A DNA stretch of 64,000 bases from Flavobacterium gelidilacus DSM 15343 (GCF_000422685.1 NZ_AUGN01000001.1:62001-126000); one strand, 5' to 3'; shown: positions 8,748 through 19,023, counted from the stretch's first letter. Notes: generated by a model from the letters alone, not told the origin. Numbers and translations are program-made.

Positions 8748-9620
8748 ATGAAAATTGGAATTCTATCAAGAAATAGCAAGTTATATTCTACAAGAAGGTT
8801 AGTTGAAGCTGGTGAAAAATTAGGTCATGAAATGCATATAATAGATCATTTAAAATGTGATTTAGTAATTGAAAAAAAAGCACCCTCAATAGTATATAAA
8901 GATATAAAGTTAGAAGATTTTGATGCTATTATTCCTAGAATTGGAGCTTCTGTAACTTTTTATGGTACGGCAGTTGTTCGCCAATTTGAAATGATGAAAG
9001 TTTTTACGGTTGTTGAATCTCAAGCTTTGGTTCGTTCAAGAGATAAGTTAAGAAGTCTTCAAATTTTATCTCGTGCAGGTTTAGGTTTACCAAAAACTGT
9101 TTTCACAAATGACACAAGAAATGTTGAAGCCATTATAAAAGAAGTTGGTGGTGCACCATTAATTATTAAATTACTAGAAGGAACTCAAGGTTTAGGTGTA
9201 GTTTTAGCCGAAAACGCAAAAGCTGCTGAATCTGTTTTAGAAGCCTTTCATGGTTTACAAGCAAGAGTAATTGTACAAGAATTTATTAAGGAATCAAAAG
9301 GTGCTGATATTCGTGCCTTTGTGGTTGATGGACAAGTGGTTGGTGCTATGAAACGACAAGCGAAAGAAGGAGAATTTCGTTCCAATTTACATCGTGGTGG
9401 AAGTGCAGAAATTATTGAACTAACAGATGAAGAAGAAACTATGGCTATAAAAGCTGCCAAAGCAATGGGATTAGGTGTTGCAGGTGTTGATATGCTTCAA
9501 TCTGCTCGTGGACCGCTTATTCTTGAAGTTAATTCTTCTCCAGGTTTAGAAGGTATTGAGCGTGCAACTGGACAAGATATAGCTGGAAAAATTATGAAAT
9601 ATATTTCTAGAAACGTTTAA
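8748..9620 (+). CDS. rimK: RimK-family alpha-L-glutamate ligase
   Basis: An ATP-grasp ligase; RimK adds glutamate residues to the C-terminus of ribosomal protein S6. Family features run in order: N-terminal [18 protein letters not shown], the [19 protein letters not shown] region, the ATP-binding [30 protein letters not shown], the FRSNLHRGG motif, and the metal-binding [13 protein letters not shown]. Length (290 aa) is normal for the family. The zinc protease often paired with RimK is not present nearby. It is monocistronic, with a -7 box upstream and a strong terminator downstream. Confidence 0.93.
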   Translation: MKIGILSRNSKLYSTRRLVEAGEKLGHEMHIIDHLKCDLVIEKKAPSIVYKDIKLEDFDAIIPRIGASVTFYGTAVVRQFEMMKVFTVVESQALVRSRDKLRSLQILSRAGLGLPKTVFTNDTRNVEAIIKEVGGAPLIIKLLEGTQGLGVVLAENAKAAESVLEAFHGLQARVIVQEFIKESKGADIRAFVVDGQVVGAMKRQAKEGEFRSNLHRGGSAEIIELTDEEETMAIKAAKAMGLGVAGVDMLQSARGPLILEVNSSPGLEGIERATGQDIAGKIMKYISRNV

Positions 9621-9640
9621 TATTGTTTCTTTCAAAAATA

Positions 9641-9678
9641 AAAAAGTGCAAAGAAAATTAATTCTTTGCACTTTTTTT
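9641..9678. terminator. Terminator after rimK (probably bidirectional)
   Basis: Long hairpin with arms AAAAAGTGCAAAGAA and TTCTTTGCACTTTTT and a T-tract. It separates rimK from the convergent VF530 gene. Confidence 0.85.
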
Positions 9679-9714
9679 ATACCAAACTTTGTTGAACTTA
9701 AAATTCAATACTTT

Positions 9715-9921
9715 TTATTTTATAGATTTCAAATACAATTGTTCTACTTTTTCTCTAGCCCAAGGTGTTTTTCTTAAGAAAGTCAAGCTTGATTTTATAG
9801 TTGGATTATCAGTAAAACATTTGATCTTAATTTTTTCTCCTAAAACTTCAAAGCCATAGTCAGCGACTAGTTTTTCTAAGATGTCGACTAATTTAATTCC
9901 GTGTAATGGGTTGTTGTTCAT
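9715..9921 (-). CDS. VF530-family small protein (DUF2132)
   Basis: A 68-aa single-domain protein. NNPLHGIKLVDILEKLV, FTDNPTIKSSLTFLRKTPWAR and a final Lys-rich helix are characteristic of the VF530 (DUF2132) fold, a small DNA-binding-like helical domain of unknown biological role. There is no signal peptide. It is upstream-independent: the next minus-strand gene, pepT, ends before it and the two do not overlap. Confidence 0.88.
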   Translation of the reverse strand: MNNNPLHGIKLVDILEKLVADYGFEVLGEKIKIKCFTDNPTIKSSLTFLRKTPWAREKVEQLYLKSIK

Positions 9922-9994
9922 TTTTTTGATATTCGAATATTAAGAAATTGGATTTTCAGACAACTGAATATCTGAAAATCCTATATTTAATAAT

Positions 9995-11233
9995 CTATTT
10001 TTTAGCAGTCAATTCAACAATCTTTATAATTACTTCAGTAGCTTTTACCATACTTTCTACAGGAACATATTCGTATTTTCCATGAAAATTATGTCCACCT
10101 GCAAAAATATTTGGACAAGGTAAACCTTTGTAAGATAATTGAGAACCATCTGTTCCACCTCGAATTGGTTTAATTAAAGGTTCAATTCCTAGTTCTTTCA
10201 TAGCTTTTTCAGCAATATCAACAATATGAAAAACAGGAGTAACCTTTTCTTTCATGTTATAATATTGATCTTTTATTTCTGCTTCACATATATTTTCGCC
10301 AAATTGTTTATGGTAAGCTGCATTAAATTCATCTGCAATTGAATAAATTAATTTTTTACGAGCTTCAAATTTATCTTTGTCGTGATCACGAATAATTAAT
10401 TCAACGGTTGATGCTTCAATTGAACCATTTAAATGATGCACGTGGAAAAACCCTTCATAATCTGTAGTTCTTTCTGGAACTTCATTTTCTGGTAATTTTG
10501 CTATAAACTGACTTGCTAATAACATTGAATTAATCATTTTTCCTTTAGCATATCCAGGATGAACACTTTTTCCTTTGAAAGTAACTTTAGCTCCAGCAGC
10601 ATTGAAATTTTCATATTCTAATTCACCAATCTGACTTCCATCCATAGTGTAAGCCCATTCAGCTCCGAATTTTGCTACATCAAATTTATGAGCACCACGA
10701 CCAATTTCTTCATCAGGTGTAAATCCAACACGAACTTTACCATGCTTAATTTCAGGATGATTGATTAAATGTTCCATAGCTGTCATGATTTCTGTTATTC
10801 CAGCTTTATCATCAGCACCCAACAGAGTAGTTCCATCAGTTGTGATAAGGGTTTGTCCTTTATAAAGTAACAAATCTTCAAAATAACTTGGAGATAAAAC
10901 TATATTTTGTTCCGCATTTAAAACAATGTCTTTTCCATCATAATTTTCTATGATTTGTGGATTTACATTTTTTCCTGTAAAATCTGGAGTAGTGTCAAAA
11001 TGAGAAACAAATCCGATTGTAGGAACTTCATGATCAACATTACTTGGTAAAGTTGCCATGATGTACGCATTTTCGTCAATAGTGACATCTTGCATTCCCA
11101 TTGCTTTTAATTCGTCAACCAATTTGTTTGCCAAATCCCATTGTTTAGCTGTACTTGGAGTTGTGTCTGAATTGGGATCAGATTCTGTATCAATAGTTAC
11201 GTAACTTATGAATCGATCTATTATTTTTTGCAT
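9995..11233 (-). CDS. pepT: Peptidase T (tripeptide aminopeptidase)
   Basis: Cytosolic M20-family dizinc aminopeptidase releasing N-terminal residues from tripeptides. Metal and catalytic motifs are visible: [12 protein letters not shown] (first His/Asp), LLGADDKAG (bridging Asp), [11 protein letters not shown] (Glu pair), [19 protein letters not shown] typical of PepT, and GGTDGSQLS near the C-terminus. Length 412 aa is standard. It lies 73 bp downstream of fumC on the same strand; a short hairpin in the gap may separate or attenuate them. Confidence 0.95.
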   Translation of the reverse strand: MQKIIDRFISYVTIDTESDPNSDTTPSTAKQWDLANKLVDELKAMGMQDVTIDENAYIMATLPSNVDHEVPTIGFVSHFDTTPDFTGKNVNPQIIENYDGKDIVLNAEQNIVLSPSYFEDLLLYKGQTLITTDGTTLLGADDKAGITEIMTAMEHLINHPEIKHGKVRVGFTPDEEIGRGAHKFDVAKFGAEWAYTMDGSQIGELEYENFNAAGAKVTFKGKSVHPGYAKGKMINSMLLASQFIAKLPENEVPERTTDYEGFFHVHHLNGSIEASTVELIIRDHDKDKFEARKKLIYSIADEFNAAYHKQFGENICEAEIKDQYYNMKEKVTPVFHIVDIAEKAMKELGIEPLIKPIRGGTDGSQLSYKGLPCPNIFAGGHNFHGKYEYVPVESMVKATEVIIKIVELTAKK

Positions 11234-11251
11234 TTTTTATTTTTTTATTTT

Positions 11252-11272
11252 CCGTTGGCTAAAGCCGAACGG
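11252..11272. repeat. Short dyad hairpin between fumC and pepT
   Basis: CCGTTGGC-TAAA-GCCGAACGG forms a compact GC-rich stem (one unpaired G) in an otherwise AT-rich gap. There is no T-run on the relevant strand, so it looks like a small dispersed palindrome rather than a classical terminator. Confidence 0.5.
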
Positions 11273-11306
11273 CAATGAATTATCTGTTTTCTGAAAATCC
11301 GAAAAT

Positions 11307-12704
11307 CTATTTTAAAGAACCAACCATATCTTCTGGTTTTACCCAAGCATCAAAATCTTCTTCGGTTACATAACCTAAACGAACGGCTTCAATCTTAAGA
11401 GTTGTTCCGTTTTTGTGAGCTGTTTGGGCGATTTCTGCTGATTTGTAATATCCAATTTTTGTATTTAAAGCAGTAACTAACATTAATGAATTATCAACTA
11501 ATTCTTTAATTCTTGGGTAGTTAGGAACTATTCCAGAAGCGCAATGCTCATCAAAAGACATACAAGCATCTCCTAATAATCTTGCTGATTGCAAGAAATT
11601 TGCAGCCATCATTGGTTTAAAAACATTTAATTCATAATGACCTTGTGTTCCACCAATTGTGATGGCAACATCATTACCCATAACTTGAGCACAAACCATT
11701 GTTAAAGCTTCAGATTGTGTTGGATTTACTTTTCCTGGCATAATTGAAGAACCTGGTTCGTTTTCTGGAATAATAATTTCTCCAATTCCTGAACGAGGAC
11801 CAGAAGCCATCATTCGGATATCGTTAGCAATTTTATTTAATGAAACAGCTAATTGTTTTAATGCTCCATGAGATTCAACAATTGCATCGTGAGCTGCTAA
11901 AGCTTCAAATTTATTTTCTGCTGTTACGAAAGGCATTCCTGTAAATTTTGCAATGTATTCTGCCACTTTTACATCATATCCTTCTGGCGTATTTAATCCA
12001 GTTCCAACTGCAGTTCCACCTAAAGCTACTTCAGATAAATGAGCTAATGTGTTTTTAACCGCTTTTAATCCGTAGTTTAATTGAGCCACATAACCAGAAA
12101 GTTCTTGCCCAAGTGTAAGTGGAGTAGCGTCCATAAGGTGTGTACGTCCAATTTTGACTACATTCATATATTCTTTTGACTTAGCAGCCAAAGTATCTCT
12201 TAATTTTTCTACTCCAGGAATAGTTACTTCAACGACTGCTTTATAAGCTGCAATGTGCATTCCTGTTGGATAGGTATCGTTTGAAGATTGTGATTTGTTT
12301 ACATCGTCATTTGCTTTAACCACTGGTTCACCTTCACCAATCTTGAATCCAGCTAAAACTTGAGCACGGTTAGCTACAACTTCATTTACATTCATGTTGC
12401 TTTGTGTACCAGAACCTGTTTGCCAAATTACTAAAGGAAATTGGTCGTCTAATTTTCCTTCTAAGATTTCTTCACATACTTGTGCTATAGCATCTCTTTT
12501 TTCAGTTGAAAGTACACCCAAATCGCAATTTGCATAAGCTGCAGCTTTTTTAAGGTAAGCAAATCCCATGATTACTTCTCTTGGCATTGAAGCAGAAGGT
12601 CCGATTTTGAAATTATTTCTTGAACGTTCTGTTTGAGCTCCCCAATATTTATCTGCAGGAACTTTAACTTCACCCATGGTGTCTTTTTCTATTCTGTATT
12701 CCAT
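11307..12704 (-). CDS. fumC: Class II fumarate hydratase
   Basis: TCA-cycle enzyme interconverting fumarate and L-malate; iron-independent, homotetrameric. The start at 12704 ([16 protein letters not shown]) is the family start; the longer frame up to 12785 adds residues without homology. Family features: [14 protein letters not shown], the SSNDTYPT region, the [16 protein letters not shown] loop, and the superfamily signature [15 protein letters not shown] with its catalytic Ser. Length of 465 aa is normal. Possibly co-transcribed with pepT downstream. Confidence 0.96.
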   Translation of the reverse strand: MEYRIEKDTMGEVKVPADKYWGAQTERSRNNFKIGPSASMPREVIMGFAYLKKAAAYANCDLGVLSTEKRDAIAQVCEEILEGKLDDQFPLVIWQTGSGTQSNMNVNEVVANRAQVLAGFKIGEGEPVVKANDDVNKSQSSNDTYPTGMHIAAYKAVVEVTIPGVEKLRDTLAAKSKEYMNVVKIGRTHLMDATPLTLGQELSGYVAQLNYGLKAVKNTLAHLSEVALGGTAVGTGLNTPEGYDVKVAEYIAKFTGMPFVTAENKFEALAAHDAIVESHGALKQLAVSLNKIANDIRMMASGPRSGIGEIIIPENEPGSSIMPGKVNPTQSEALTMVCAQVMGNDVAITIGGTQGHYELNVFKPMMAANFLQSARLLGDACMSFDEHCASGIVPNYPRIKELVDNSLMLVTALNTKIGYYKSAEIAQTAHKNGTTLKIEAVRLGYVTEEDFDAWVKPEDMVGSLK

Positions 12705-12820
12705 TTTTATATTTGTTATTTTGTTTTTTTTAGCTTCAGTTATTTCAAAGATTAAACTTTGAATGAACTTCCCAAAATTAATCATTCTAAAACCTTTTTA
12801 AAAATAAATTGAAGTATTTA

Positions 12821-12850
12821 TTGCTAAAAAATATAAATACTTTATATTTG
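12821..12850 (+). promoter_or_regulatory. Full flavobacterial promoter for the 57-aa membrane protein
   Basis: TTG at 12821-12823, 19 bp, then TATATTTG at 12843-12850: an exact match to TTG-N17-23-TAnnTTTG. The start codon is 28 bp after the -7 box. Confidence 0.75.
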
Positions 12851-12878
12851 TAGAGAATTCATTAAAATTCCGGAAAAC

Positions 12879-13052
12879 ATGTTTGAATTTGATCAGTATT
12901 TAGGCTTTTTATTATTCTTAACCATTTTAACGATTGGTTTTTGGGTTATGTTCTTTTTAGTTGCTTTCGTACCTTATTGGTTAGGAGGAGCTATTATGGA
13001 ATTAATCAAAGAAAAGAAAAATAAAAACAAAGATGACGAAGACAAAAAGTAA
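12879..13052 (+). CDS. Small single- or double-pass membrane protein, 57 aa
   Basis: This short frame begins MFEFDQYLGFLLFLTILTIG, continues with further hydrophobic residues to about position 40 (one long or two short transmembrane helices), and ends in a highly charged Lys/Asp tail (KEKKNKNKDDEDKK). It has an exact consensus promoter in front and a perfect terminator 20 bp behind, so it is a real transcription unit. No family is recognised. It may be a regulatory micro-membrane protein, but function is unknown. Confidence 0.75.
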   Translation: MFEFDQYLGFLLFLTILTIGFWVMFFLVAFVPYWLGGAIMELIKEKKNKNKDDEDKK

Positions 13053-13070
13053 TTTTTGTTTTTAATCAAA

Positions 13071-13107
13071 AAAAAAGCTCTTTTAGTACTAAAAGAGCTT
13101 TTTTGTT
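13071..13107. terminator. Terminator, probably bidirectional
   Basis: Arms AAAAAAGCTCTTTTAG and CTAAAAGAGCTTTTTT form a near-perfect stem with T-tracts on both strands, between the small membrane gene and the convergent TonB receptor gene. A short ATT microsatellite follows (about 13107-13128). Confidence 0.85.
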
Positions 13108-13131
13108 ATTATTATTATTATTATTATGTTT

Positions 13132-15591
13132 TTATGGATTACCCATCATTTCATCACCACCACCTTCACCATTTCGTTGGCTTTCTTTTTCTTTTTTCTT
13201 ATTAAATCTATAAGTGAACGCTAAAGTTATTTGTCTTTGTCTCCATTGAAAAGTTGAATAAGAGGAAACATTATTTAAATCTACTGTATTTCTTCTTTTT
13301 CTTGTGTTAAATAAATCACTAACATTCAAAGCAAGTGAACCCTTGTCTTTTAAAATATCTTTACTAAACGATAAATTTACAGTTGTCATATCTAATCGTT
13401 TACCTTGTGCATTCTTTTGTGCAGCATTATAAGTTGCATTTGTTTGCCAATCTATTTTATAAGGTAAAGTTACTCTTGATGTTAATCTAGTAAACCAAGT
13501 TGATGCAACATTATCAAAGTTTTGAACTACTTCATCGCCTTGAAAGTTTGTATATGAATAATCTCCTTGATTTTCTACTCTATAAAAATTGAAATTTCCA
13601 TTTAAACGCCACCATTTGTAGGGAGTATAATTCGCATTCATTTCAAATCCTGTTCTATATTCTTTAGCTAAGTTAATTGGAGTACTAATGATTACTGGAG
13701 TATTTACAATTACACCGTCAACATTGGTAGTTACAAAGTCACCTGATTCTTTTCTGATGAATTCGAAAGTATTATCAGTAACATTTAAATATATAGAAGA
13801 GTTAAAAGTAATTCTGTCCCATTTTTTTAAAAAACCTAAATCTATCACATTAGTATAAGAAGGATTTAAATCTGGATTACCTTGAAAAATATTAATATTA
13901 CTAGAAAAACTTGAAAAAGGATTTAAGAACCTTCCTCTTGGTCTATTAATTCTTTTACTATAACTTAAAGTAACATTGGTATCATCATTTATTTCATAAT
14001 TTAAAGTAGCAGAAGGAAAGAAGTTATTGTATTTTTTGGTGTTGTAATCATTGACAGTAATTGAATTTACTTCAATATTACTATCTTCCCATCGAAGTCC
14101 AAAAAAGTATGAGAATTTATTAAATTTAGAACCATATTGAGCATAAAATGCATTTACATGTTCTTTATATTCTAATAAGTTTGTAAAAACAGAATTTTCG
14201 TTAACTCTAAAATCGGTTAAGTTATTTTGAAAATTACCACGATAACCAGCTTCAAATCTTGAATCTTTTCCAATTGGCAATACATAATCGGCTTGTAATA
14301 AGTTTCTTAATTGCGATTGATTATTAAGCGTAACATCCGTAAAAAGAGTTGAAGGATCACCTACAATTTGGTCATAAATTATTGAGTTTTCGTTATCTTG
14401 ATTTTTAGAAAATGCAACATTTGCAGTTAATTTATGATCTTCTTTTTTAAATTGTTTAGTAAAAATTGATGAATATTCAATACTATATTCTTTACTCAAT
14501 TGATCGTTTAAACGATTTCTAACGTAAGTCGGATTAAAATCGGCATCATAATAATTAAAAAAAACATCATCTGGATTTGAACCTGATTCTTTAGAGAAAG
14601 TTAGTGCGTGAGTCCAAGAAGCCGTTTTAGTTAAAAATAAATCAATTCCATAATTTGCATTGAAAGTTCTATTTAAACGTTGATTAGTTCTTTTTTCATA
14701 GATGTAACTATTAGTTGTTCCATCATTATTAAAATATTGGGCATCCGTTGATGAATTCCCTGGAGCATCTCTATAGTTATATCCAAAATTTGAAAACAAA
14801 TTAAAGGATTCACTTCTAAAATTAATATTTGATGACAAGCCATAAGCAGCAGGATCACCCACAGAAGCTATAACCGAACCATTTATTCCTTGTGCTTTTC
14901 CTTTTCTTAAAACTATATTTATAATTCCACCACCACCTTCAGCATCATAACGTGCAGAAGGGTTAGTAATTACTTCGACTTTTTCAACGGAATCCGCTGG
15001 TAAAAGTTTTAAAGCATCAGCAATATTTATACCGGCTAACCCAGAAGGTCTTCCATCAATTAAAATTCTAACATTTTCATTTCCACGTAAGGCTACTGTT
15101 CCATCAGGATCAACAGTAACAGAAGGAACGTTATTTAAAACATCACTCATCGTACCTCCTTTAACCATCATGTCTTGACCAACATTATAAACACGTTTAT
15201 CTAGTTTGAATTCAACAGTAGATACATCGGCAATTAATACTATTTCATTTAATTGTGAAACATCTGGTTCTAAAAAGATTGTACCTAAATTTGTATCTGA
15301 GTCTATTACTTTGTTATTTGCAACAACGGTTTTTAACGAAATAAATTCATAGCTAATGTTATAAGTTCCTTTTACTACATCTAATTTAAATTCACCTTTT
15401 TCATCAGTAACACCACCAGAAACTAATTCGGGTTTATCTACATTTCTTAGAACTATAGTAGCAAACTCTAATGGTGTGTTAGTACTTTTTTCGTAAATTT
15501 TACCATTTACGGTTACTTTTGCCATTTGTGCAATTCCTGAATATGAAATCAATAGAATGGTGAAGGCTGATAATAATTTTTTTAGTCTCAT
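13132..15591 (-). CDS. TonB-dependent outer-membrane receptor with carboxypeptidase-regulatory-like domain
   Basis: Outer-membrane beta-barrel receptor for an unknown ligand. Order: signal peptide (LLSAFTILLISYSGIAQ), a carboxypeptidase-regulatory-like domain (about 25-110; VNGKIYEKSTNTPLEFATI), a plug with the typical LNNVPSVTVDPDGTVALRGN and GGGIINIVLRKG segments, and a long beta-barrel of the OMP_b-brl_3 type ending near YRFNKKKEK. The C-terminal tail after the barrel is unusually charged and Gly-rich (GEGGGDEMMGNP). There is no SusD partner, so it is not a polysaccharide-utilisation SusC. A consensus promoter lies just upstream. Confidence 0.9.
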   Translation of the reverse strand: MRLKKLLSAFTILLISYSGIAQMAKVTVNGKIYEKSTNTPLEFATIVLRNVDKPELVSGGVTDEKGEFKLDVVKGTYNISYEFISLKTVVANNKVIDSDTNLGTIFLEPDVSQLNEIVLIADVSTVEFKLDKRVYNVGQDMMVKGGTMSDVLNNVPSVTVDPDGTVALRGNENVRILIDGRPSGLAGINIADALKLLPADSVEKVEVITNPSARYDAEGGGGIINIVLRKGKAQGINGSVIASVGDPAAYGLSSNINFRSESFNLFSNFGYNYRDAPGNSSTDAQYFNNDGTTNSYIYEKRTNQRLNRTFNANYGIDLFLTKTASWTHALTFSKESGSNPDDVFFNYYDADFNPTYVRNRLNDQLSKEYSIEYSSIFTKQFKKEDHKLTANVAFSKNQDNENSIIYDQIVGDPSTLFTDVTLNNQSQLRNLLQADYVLPIGKDSRFEAGYRGNFQNNLTDFRVNENSVFTNLLEYKEHVNAFYAQYGSKFNKFSYFFGLRWEDSNIEVNSITVNDYNTKKYNNFFPSATLNYEINDDTNVTLSYSKRINRPRGRFLNPFSSFSSNINIFQGNPDLNPSYTNVIDLGFLKKWDRITFNSSIYLNVTDNTFEFIRKESGDFVTTNVDGVIVNTPVIISTPINLAKEYRTGFEMNANYTPYKWWRLNGNFNFYRVENQGDYSYTNFQGDEVVQNFDNVASTWFTRLTSRVTLPYKIDWQTNATYNAAQKNAQGKRLDMTTVNLSFSKDILKDKGSLALNVSDLFNTRKRRNTVDLNNVSSYSTFQWRQRQITLAFTYRFNKKKEKESQRNGEGGGDEMMGNP

Positions 15592-15625
15592 TAATTTACT
15601 CTTTATAATTTAGTAGATAAGACTG

Positions 15626-15653
15626 CAAAAATACCTTTTGGTTTAAGCTACAA
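15626..15653 (-). promoter_or_regulatory. Full promoter for the TonB-dependent receptor
   Basis: Read on the minus strand: TTG, 17 bp, then TATTTTTG (15633-15626), 34 bp before the ATG. It fits the flavobacterial consensus. Confidence 0.7.
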
Positions 15654-15676
15654 ATCACAAAAGTTTGTTAAATAAA

Positions 15677-16018
15677 CTATAGAATTTCCTTAATTTTTTC
15701 TTTTGGTCGGGCAATAATAGCTTTATTGTTCTTTATAATGATTGGACGCTCTATTAATTTTGGATGTTCTATCATGGCATTTATAATTGCATCATCTGAT
15801 AGTTTTAAGTCTTTATATTGCTCTTTCCAAATGGGTTCATTTTTCCTTACTAATTCTATGGGTTTGTAATTCAGTTTTTTAAGGATGTCTTGTAATTCCT
15901 CTTTTGAAATAGGGTTATCTAAATATTTGATAATTTCAATAGGTTGATTTAGCGTTTCTAATTCTAATAGACCTTCACGCGATTTTGAACATCTTGGATT
16001 ATGGTAAATTTTTATCAT
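15677..16018 (-). CDS. arsC: ArsC/Spx-family arsenate-reductase-like protein
   Basis: Thioredoxin-fold protein of the ArsC (glutaredoxin-coupled) family, 113 aa. The catalytic Cys lies in the N-terminal motif YHNPRCSKSREGL, and IEIIKYLDNPISKEELQDIL follows as in ArsC. The C-terminal half has the ELVRKNEP and ERPIIIKNNKAIIARP segments containing the conserved Arg. No arsenic-resistance genes (arsB, arsR) are near, so it could be a general YffB/ArsC-type reductase instead. Divergent from the CPBP protease. Confidence 0.88.
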   Translation of the reverse strand: MIKIYHNPRCSKSREGLLELETLNQPIEIIKYLDNPISKEELQDILKKLNYKPIELVRKNEPIWKEQYKDLKLSDDAIINAMIEHPKLIERPIIIKNNKAIIARPKEKIKEIL

Positions 16019-16084
16019 GATTTGCTTTTTTAAATGAATTTTTCAGTAAAAAATACTAATTTAGACAAAAATAAAAATAATACT

Positions 16085-17020
16085 ATGTTTATTGCACAAG
16101 GAGATAAAAAAGAAAATGAATTTTGGAAATATTTATTGGGTTCTTTACTAGTATTTATAGCATCAATTGTTGGTCAAGTTCCTATTCTAGTAGCAATGCT
16201 TTACGAGGTTTTTGTAAATAAAAAAGCACTTCCTTCAACAGAAAAGGATTTATATTCAATGTTTGATTCTAATCTTTTTTTATTTTTGATGCTCGTTTCT
16301 TTTTTGTTTGCCCTTTTTGGATTGTATTTTGTAGTCAAAAAATTTCACAACCAAAGTTTTAAAGACATTATAACTTCAAGAAAAAAAATAGATTGGAAAC
16401 GTTTTTTTGTAGCTTTTTCAGTATGGGCTATTATTTCAATTTCACTCATTTTAATTTCTTATTTTTCAGGTGATGCTGAAATTGAATTACAGTTCAACTT
16501 AGTTCCTTTCCTTATTTTATCAGTCATTGCTGTTTTATTGATTCCTATACAAACAAGTACTGAGGAATTAATTTTTAGAGGTTATTTGATGCAAGGGTTT
16601 TATAATTTATCCCGAAATAAATGGTTTCCTTTAGTTATGACTTCTGTTATTTTTGGTGGAATGCACTGGTTTAATCCTGAAGTAGCTGAAATGGGACCAA
16701 TTATTATGGTTTATTATATAGGTACAGGTTTGTTTCTTGGAATTCTTACTTTAATGGATGAAGGAACTGAACTAGCTTTAGGGTTTCATGCTGCCAATAA
16801 TTTAGTTTCGGCACTTTTAATAACTTCAGATTATAGTGTTTTAAGAACTAATGCTATTTTTAAAGATTTGTCAAAACCAGAAGTTGGTTATGAGATTTTT
16901 ATGCCCATTATTTTTTATATTGCATTATTATTTCTTTTCACAAAACTGTATAAATGGACTAATTGGAAAGACAAATTAATAGGAAATACATCAGCGCAAA
17001 GTCAAGAACCAACAAATTAA
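16085..17020 (+). CDS. CPBP-family intramembrane glutamic protease (CAAX/Abi type)
   Basis: Polytopic membrane protein with the CPBP catalytic motifs in its second half: STEELIFRGYLMQ (EExxxR), GGMHWFNPE with a conserved His, and GFHAANN. About eight hydrophobic segments are visible. The ATG at 16085 (MFIAQGDKKENEFWKY) is preferred to one at 16034, which would leave only 15 bp to the divergent arsC. Followed after 11 bp by menE, so probably co-transcribed. Substrate unknown. Confidence 0.87.
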   Translation: MFIAQGDKKENEFWKYLLGSLLVFIASIVGQVPILVAMLYEVFVNKKALPSTEKDLYSMFDSNLFLFLMLVSFLFALFGLYFVVKKFHNQSFKDIITSRKKIDWKRFFVAFSVWAIISISLILISYFSGDAEIELQFNLVPFLILSVIAVLLIPIQTSTEELIFRGYLMQGFYNLSRNKWFPLVMTSVIFGGMHWFNPEVAEMGPIIMVYYIGTGLFLGILTLMDEGTELALGFHAANNLVSALLITSDYSVLRTNAIFKDLSKPEVGYEIFMPIIFYIALLFLFTKLYKWTNWKDKLIGNTSAQSQEPTN

Positions 17021-17031
17021 ATTACATAGAG

Positions 17032-18078
17032 ATGTCAAAATATATACCAAATTATCACAACGTTCACAACAAGTTTAAGTTAAATGGTTTTCATTTGAAT
17101 GCCGAAGATTTATGTCGTGTAGCTTATAGTTTTATTAAAGAAGGAGAAGATTTTGAAAAACCAGTAGGTGATTTTATTTTGGATTGGTTTGATGGAAAAG
17201 AGTTTATAGAAATAAAAACTTCGGGTTCGACCGGAAAACCAAAAACAATTCGAGTTGAAAAGCAAGCCATGGTTAATTCGGCTTTAGCTACAGGTGATTT
17301 CTTTGGTTTAGAAGCTGGTGATACTATTTTAAATTGTTTACCGGTAAAATATGTAGCTGGTAAAATGATGTTTATTCGTGCCTTCATTTTAGGTTTAGAA
17401 ATGGATTTTGTGGCTCCAAGTTCACATCCACTTGAACTGATAGATAAACAATATGATTTTACAGCTTTGGTTCCGCTTCAGGCCATGAATTCTATTGACT
17501 TATTACATAATTTTAAAACTATTATTATTGGTGGTTCAGCTGTTTCTTCCGCTTTGGAAAAAGTATTAAAACCTATAAAAGCAAGTATATATGAAACTTA
17601 TGGAATGACAGAAACCATAACACATATTGCTGCTAGAAAAATGGGAGAAAAAGCCTTTACAACCTTGCCAAATGTAGTTTTATCTCAAGACAAAAATAAT
17701 TGTTTATTAATTCATGCTTCAGCTATTTCTGATGAAATAATTCATACCAACGATATTGTTGAATTAATTTCTGAAAATAAATTTGTATTTTTAGGTAGGT
17801 TTGATAATGTTATAAATAGTGGTGGAATTAAATTAATTCCAGAGCAAATTGAAGCTAAAATGTTGCCTTTTATAAAGAATCGCTTTTTTGTAATGGGTAA
17901 ACCTGATAAAGAACTAGGAGAACATTTAGTTTTAGTTGTTGAAGGAAAAGAAGAAACTATTGATTTGAGTAAAATTGAAAGCTTAGATAAATATGAAAAA
18001 CCAAAAGAAATTATTTTTGTAAATAAATTTAAAGATACTGCAACAGGTAAGATTATTCGAAAAGAAAGTTTGGTTTAA
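17032..18078 (+). CDS. menE: AMP-binding enzyme, O-succinylbenzoate-CoA ligase type
   Basis: Adenylate-forming enzyme of the ANL superfamily, probably MenE of menaquinone synthesis. The P-loop is IKTSGSTGKPKTI; A5 is YETYGMTET; the A7/A8 region is FLGRFDNVINSGGIKL; the C-terminal Lys lies in TATGKIIRKESL. At 348 aa it is shorter than standard acyl-CoA ligases, as is common for MenE-like proteins of Flavobacteriaceae. Start at 17032 (MSKYIPNYHN), 11 bp after the CPBP gene; the frame extending back to 16963 overlaps that gene and is not used. Menaquinone is the main respiratory quinone in this group, which supports the call. Confidence 0.8.
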   Translation: MSKYIPNYHNVHNKFKLNGFHLNAEDLCRVAYSFIKEGEDFEKPVGDFILDWFDGKEFIEIKTSGSTGKPKTIRVEKQAMVNSALATGDFFGLEAGDTILNCLPVKYVAGKMMFIRAFILGLEMDFVAPSSHPLELIDKQYDFTALVPLQAMNSIDLLHNFKTIIIGGSAVSSALEKVLKPIKASIYETYGMTETITHIAARKMGEKAFTTLPNVVLSQDKNNCLLIHASAISDEIIHTNDIVELISENKFVFLGRFDNVINSGGIKLIPEQIEAKMLPFIKNRFFVMGKPDKELGEHLVLVVEGKEETIDLSKIESLDKYEKPKEIIFVNKFKDTATGKIIRKESLV

Positions 18079-18105
18079 TTTTTTTAATAAAAATAATTTC
18101 AAATT

Positions 18106-19023
18106 TTAATTCGTAGGAACTTTATTTAATCTTTCTAACATATTTTTTTCTTGTTCAATAGAAGGTAAGCCAATTTTTTTTCTTTCAAAGTTAATTTGGT
18201 CTATTTTCTTTGTGTCATTTACTATTGATTTTAATTTGTCAATCCAAGTAATATAATATAAAGGTTCTCCTTTATTTATTAAAGACCATCTGTCTATCAA
18301 TGATGAATATATTCTTGGATTACAAGTTCCATTTATAATAAATTTAGGCAATGTTTCTTTATAAAAATCATATGAGCCGTTATAACTAAAATGATTAAAT
18401 AAAATATCTAACGAAAATTTTCCTATTACTTTTTGAGAAGGAAAACCATTTCGTAAAATATAATTTTTGATTATCGAGTCATTAGTTTTGTCAACTTCTT
18501 TCATTAATGGTACACTTTCTTCAAAAGTAATATTTTGTCTATTTCTAACTTCTTGATCATTAAATTCTATTATTTTTAATTCTTTAATAAAATCTGAATC
18601 TAATCGAGTTTCATATTTTTTTTCTAATTGTTTTATATGGTTTAAATCAAAACTGTTATTGTTAAAAGCAATTGAAAAGATTGAATCTTTTAGCAAATCA
18701 TCCTTTTTGTATCCAAAATTTGAAATTAAGTTTTCAAGTTCTTTTTTATATTTTTTGTCATTGTCAATTATTATTAATGTTTTAACATATTTTTCATATT
18801 CAAAATAGGACATAATGTTTATGGGTTCATATTTATGAAACAAATCTTCTAATTCCGTTTTATACTTTGTATAATTACAAGCATAATATAAACTATCTGC
18901 TTCATAGACTTTTAAGTAATATGGAATAAAATTAGCTTCTTTATCTCCAATTTCTGAGTAAGTACTTTTACAAGAAATTAAAAGTGTTATTGAAAATAGA
19001 AAGACAATTATACTTCTTACCAT
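18106..19023 (-). CDS. Hypothetical lipoprotein, 305 aa
   Basis: A lipoprotein signal peptide (MVRSIIVFLFSITLLISC) is followed by a helical, charged, Tyr/Lys-rich domain with no recognised motif. It overlaps the end of the upstream methyltransferase gene by 7 bp on the same strand, so the two are translationally coupled or at least co-transcribed. Family and function are not recognised. Confidence 0.7.
   Translation of the reverse strand: MVRSIIVFLFSITLLISCKSTYSEIGDKEANFIPYYLKVYEADSLYYACNYTKYKTELEDLFHKYEPINIMSYFEYEKYVKTLIIIDNDKKYKKELENLISNFGYKKDDLLKDSIFSIAFNNNSFDLNHIKQLEKKYETRLDSDFIKELKIIEFNDQEVRNRQNITFEESVPLMKEVDKTNDSIIKNYILRNGFPSQKVIGKFSLDILFNHFSYNGSYDFYKETLPKFIINGTCNPRIYSSLIDRWSLINKGEPLYYITWIDKLKSIVNDTKKIDQINFERKKIGLPSIEQEKNMLERLNKVPTN

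Noticed and set aside
13104-13128. ATT/TTA microsatellite as a phase-variable tract
   Set aside because: It is short, lies after the terminator and next to the receptor stop codon; no promoter or start codon would be affected.
13132-15591. SusC of a polysaccharide-utilisation locus
   Set aside because: No SusD partner, glycoside hydrolase or sensor gene lies next to it, and the barrel is of the shorter type.
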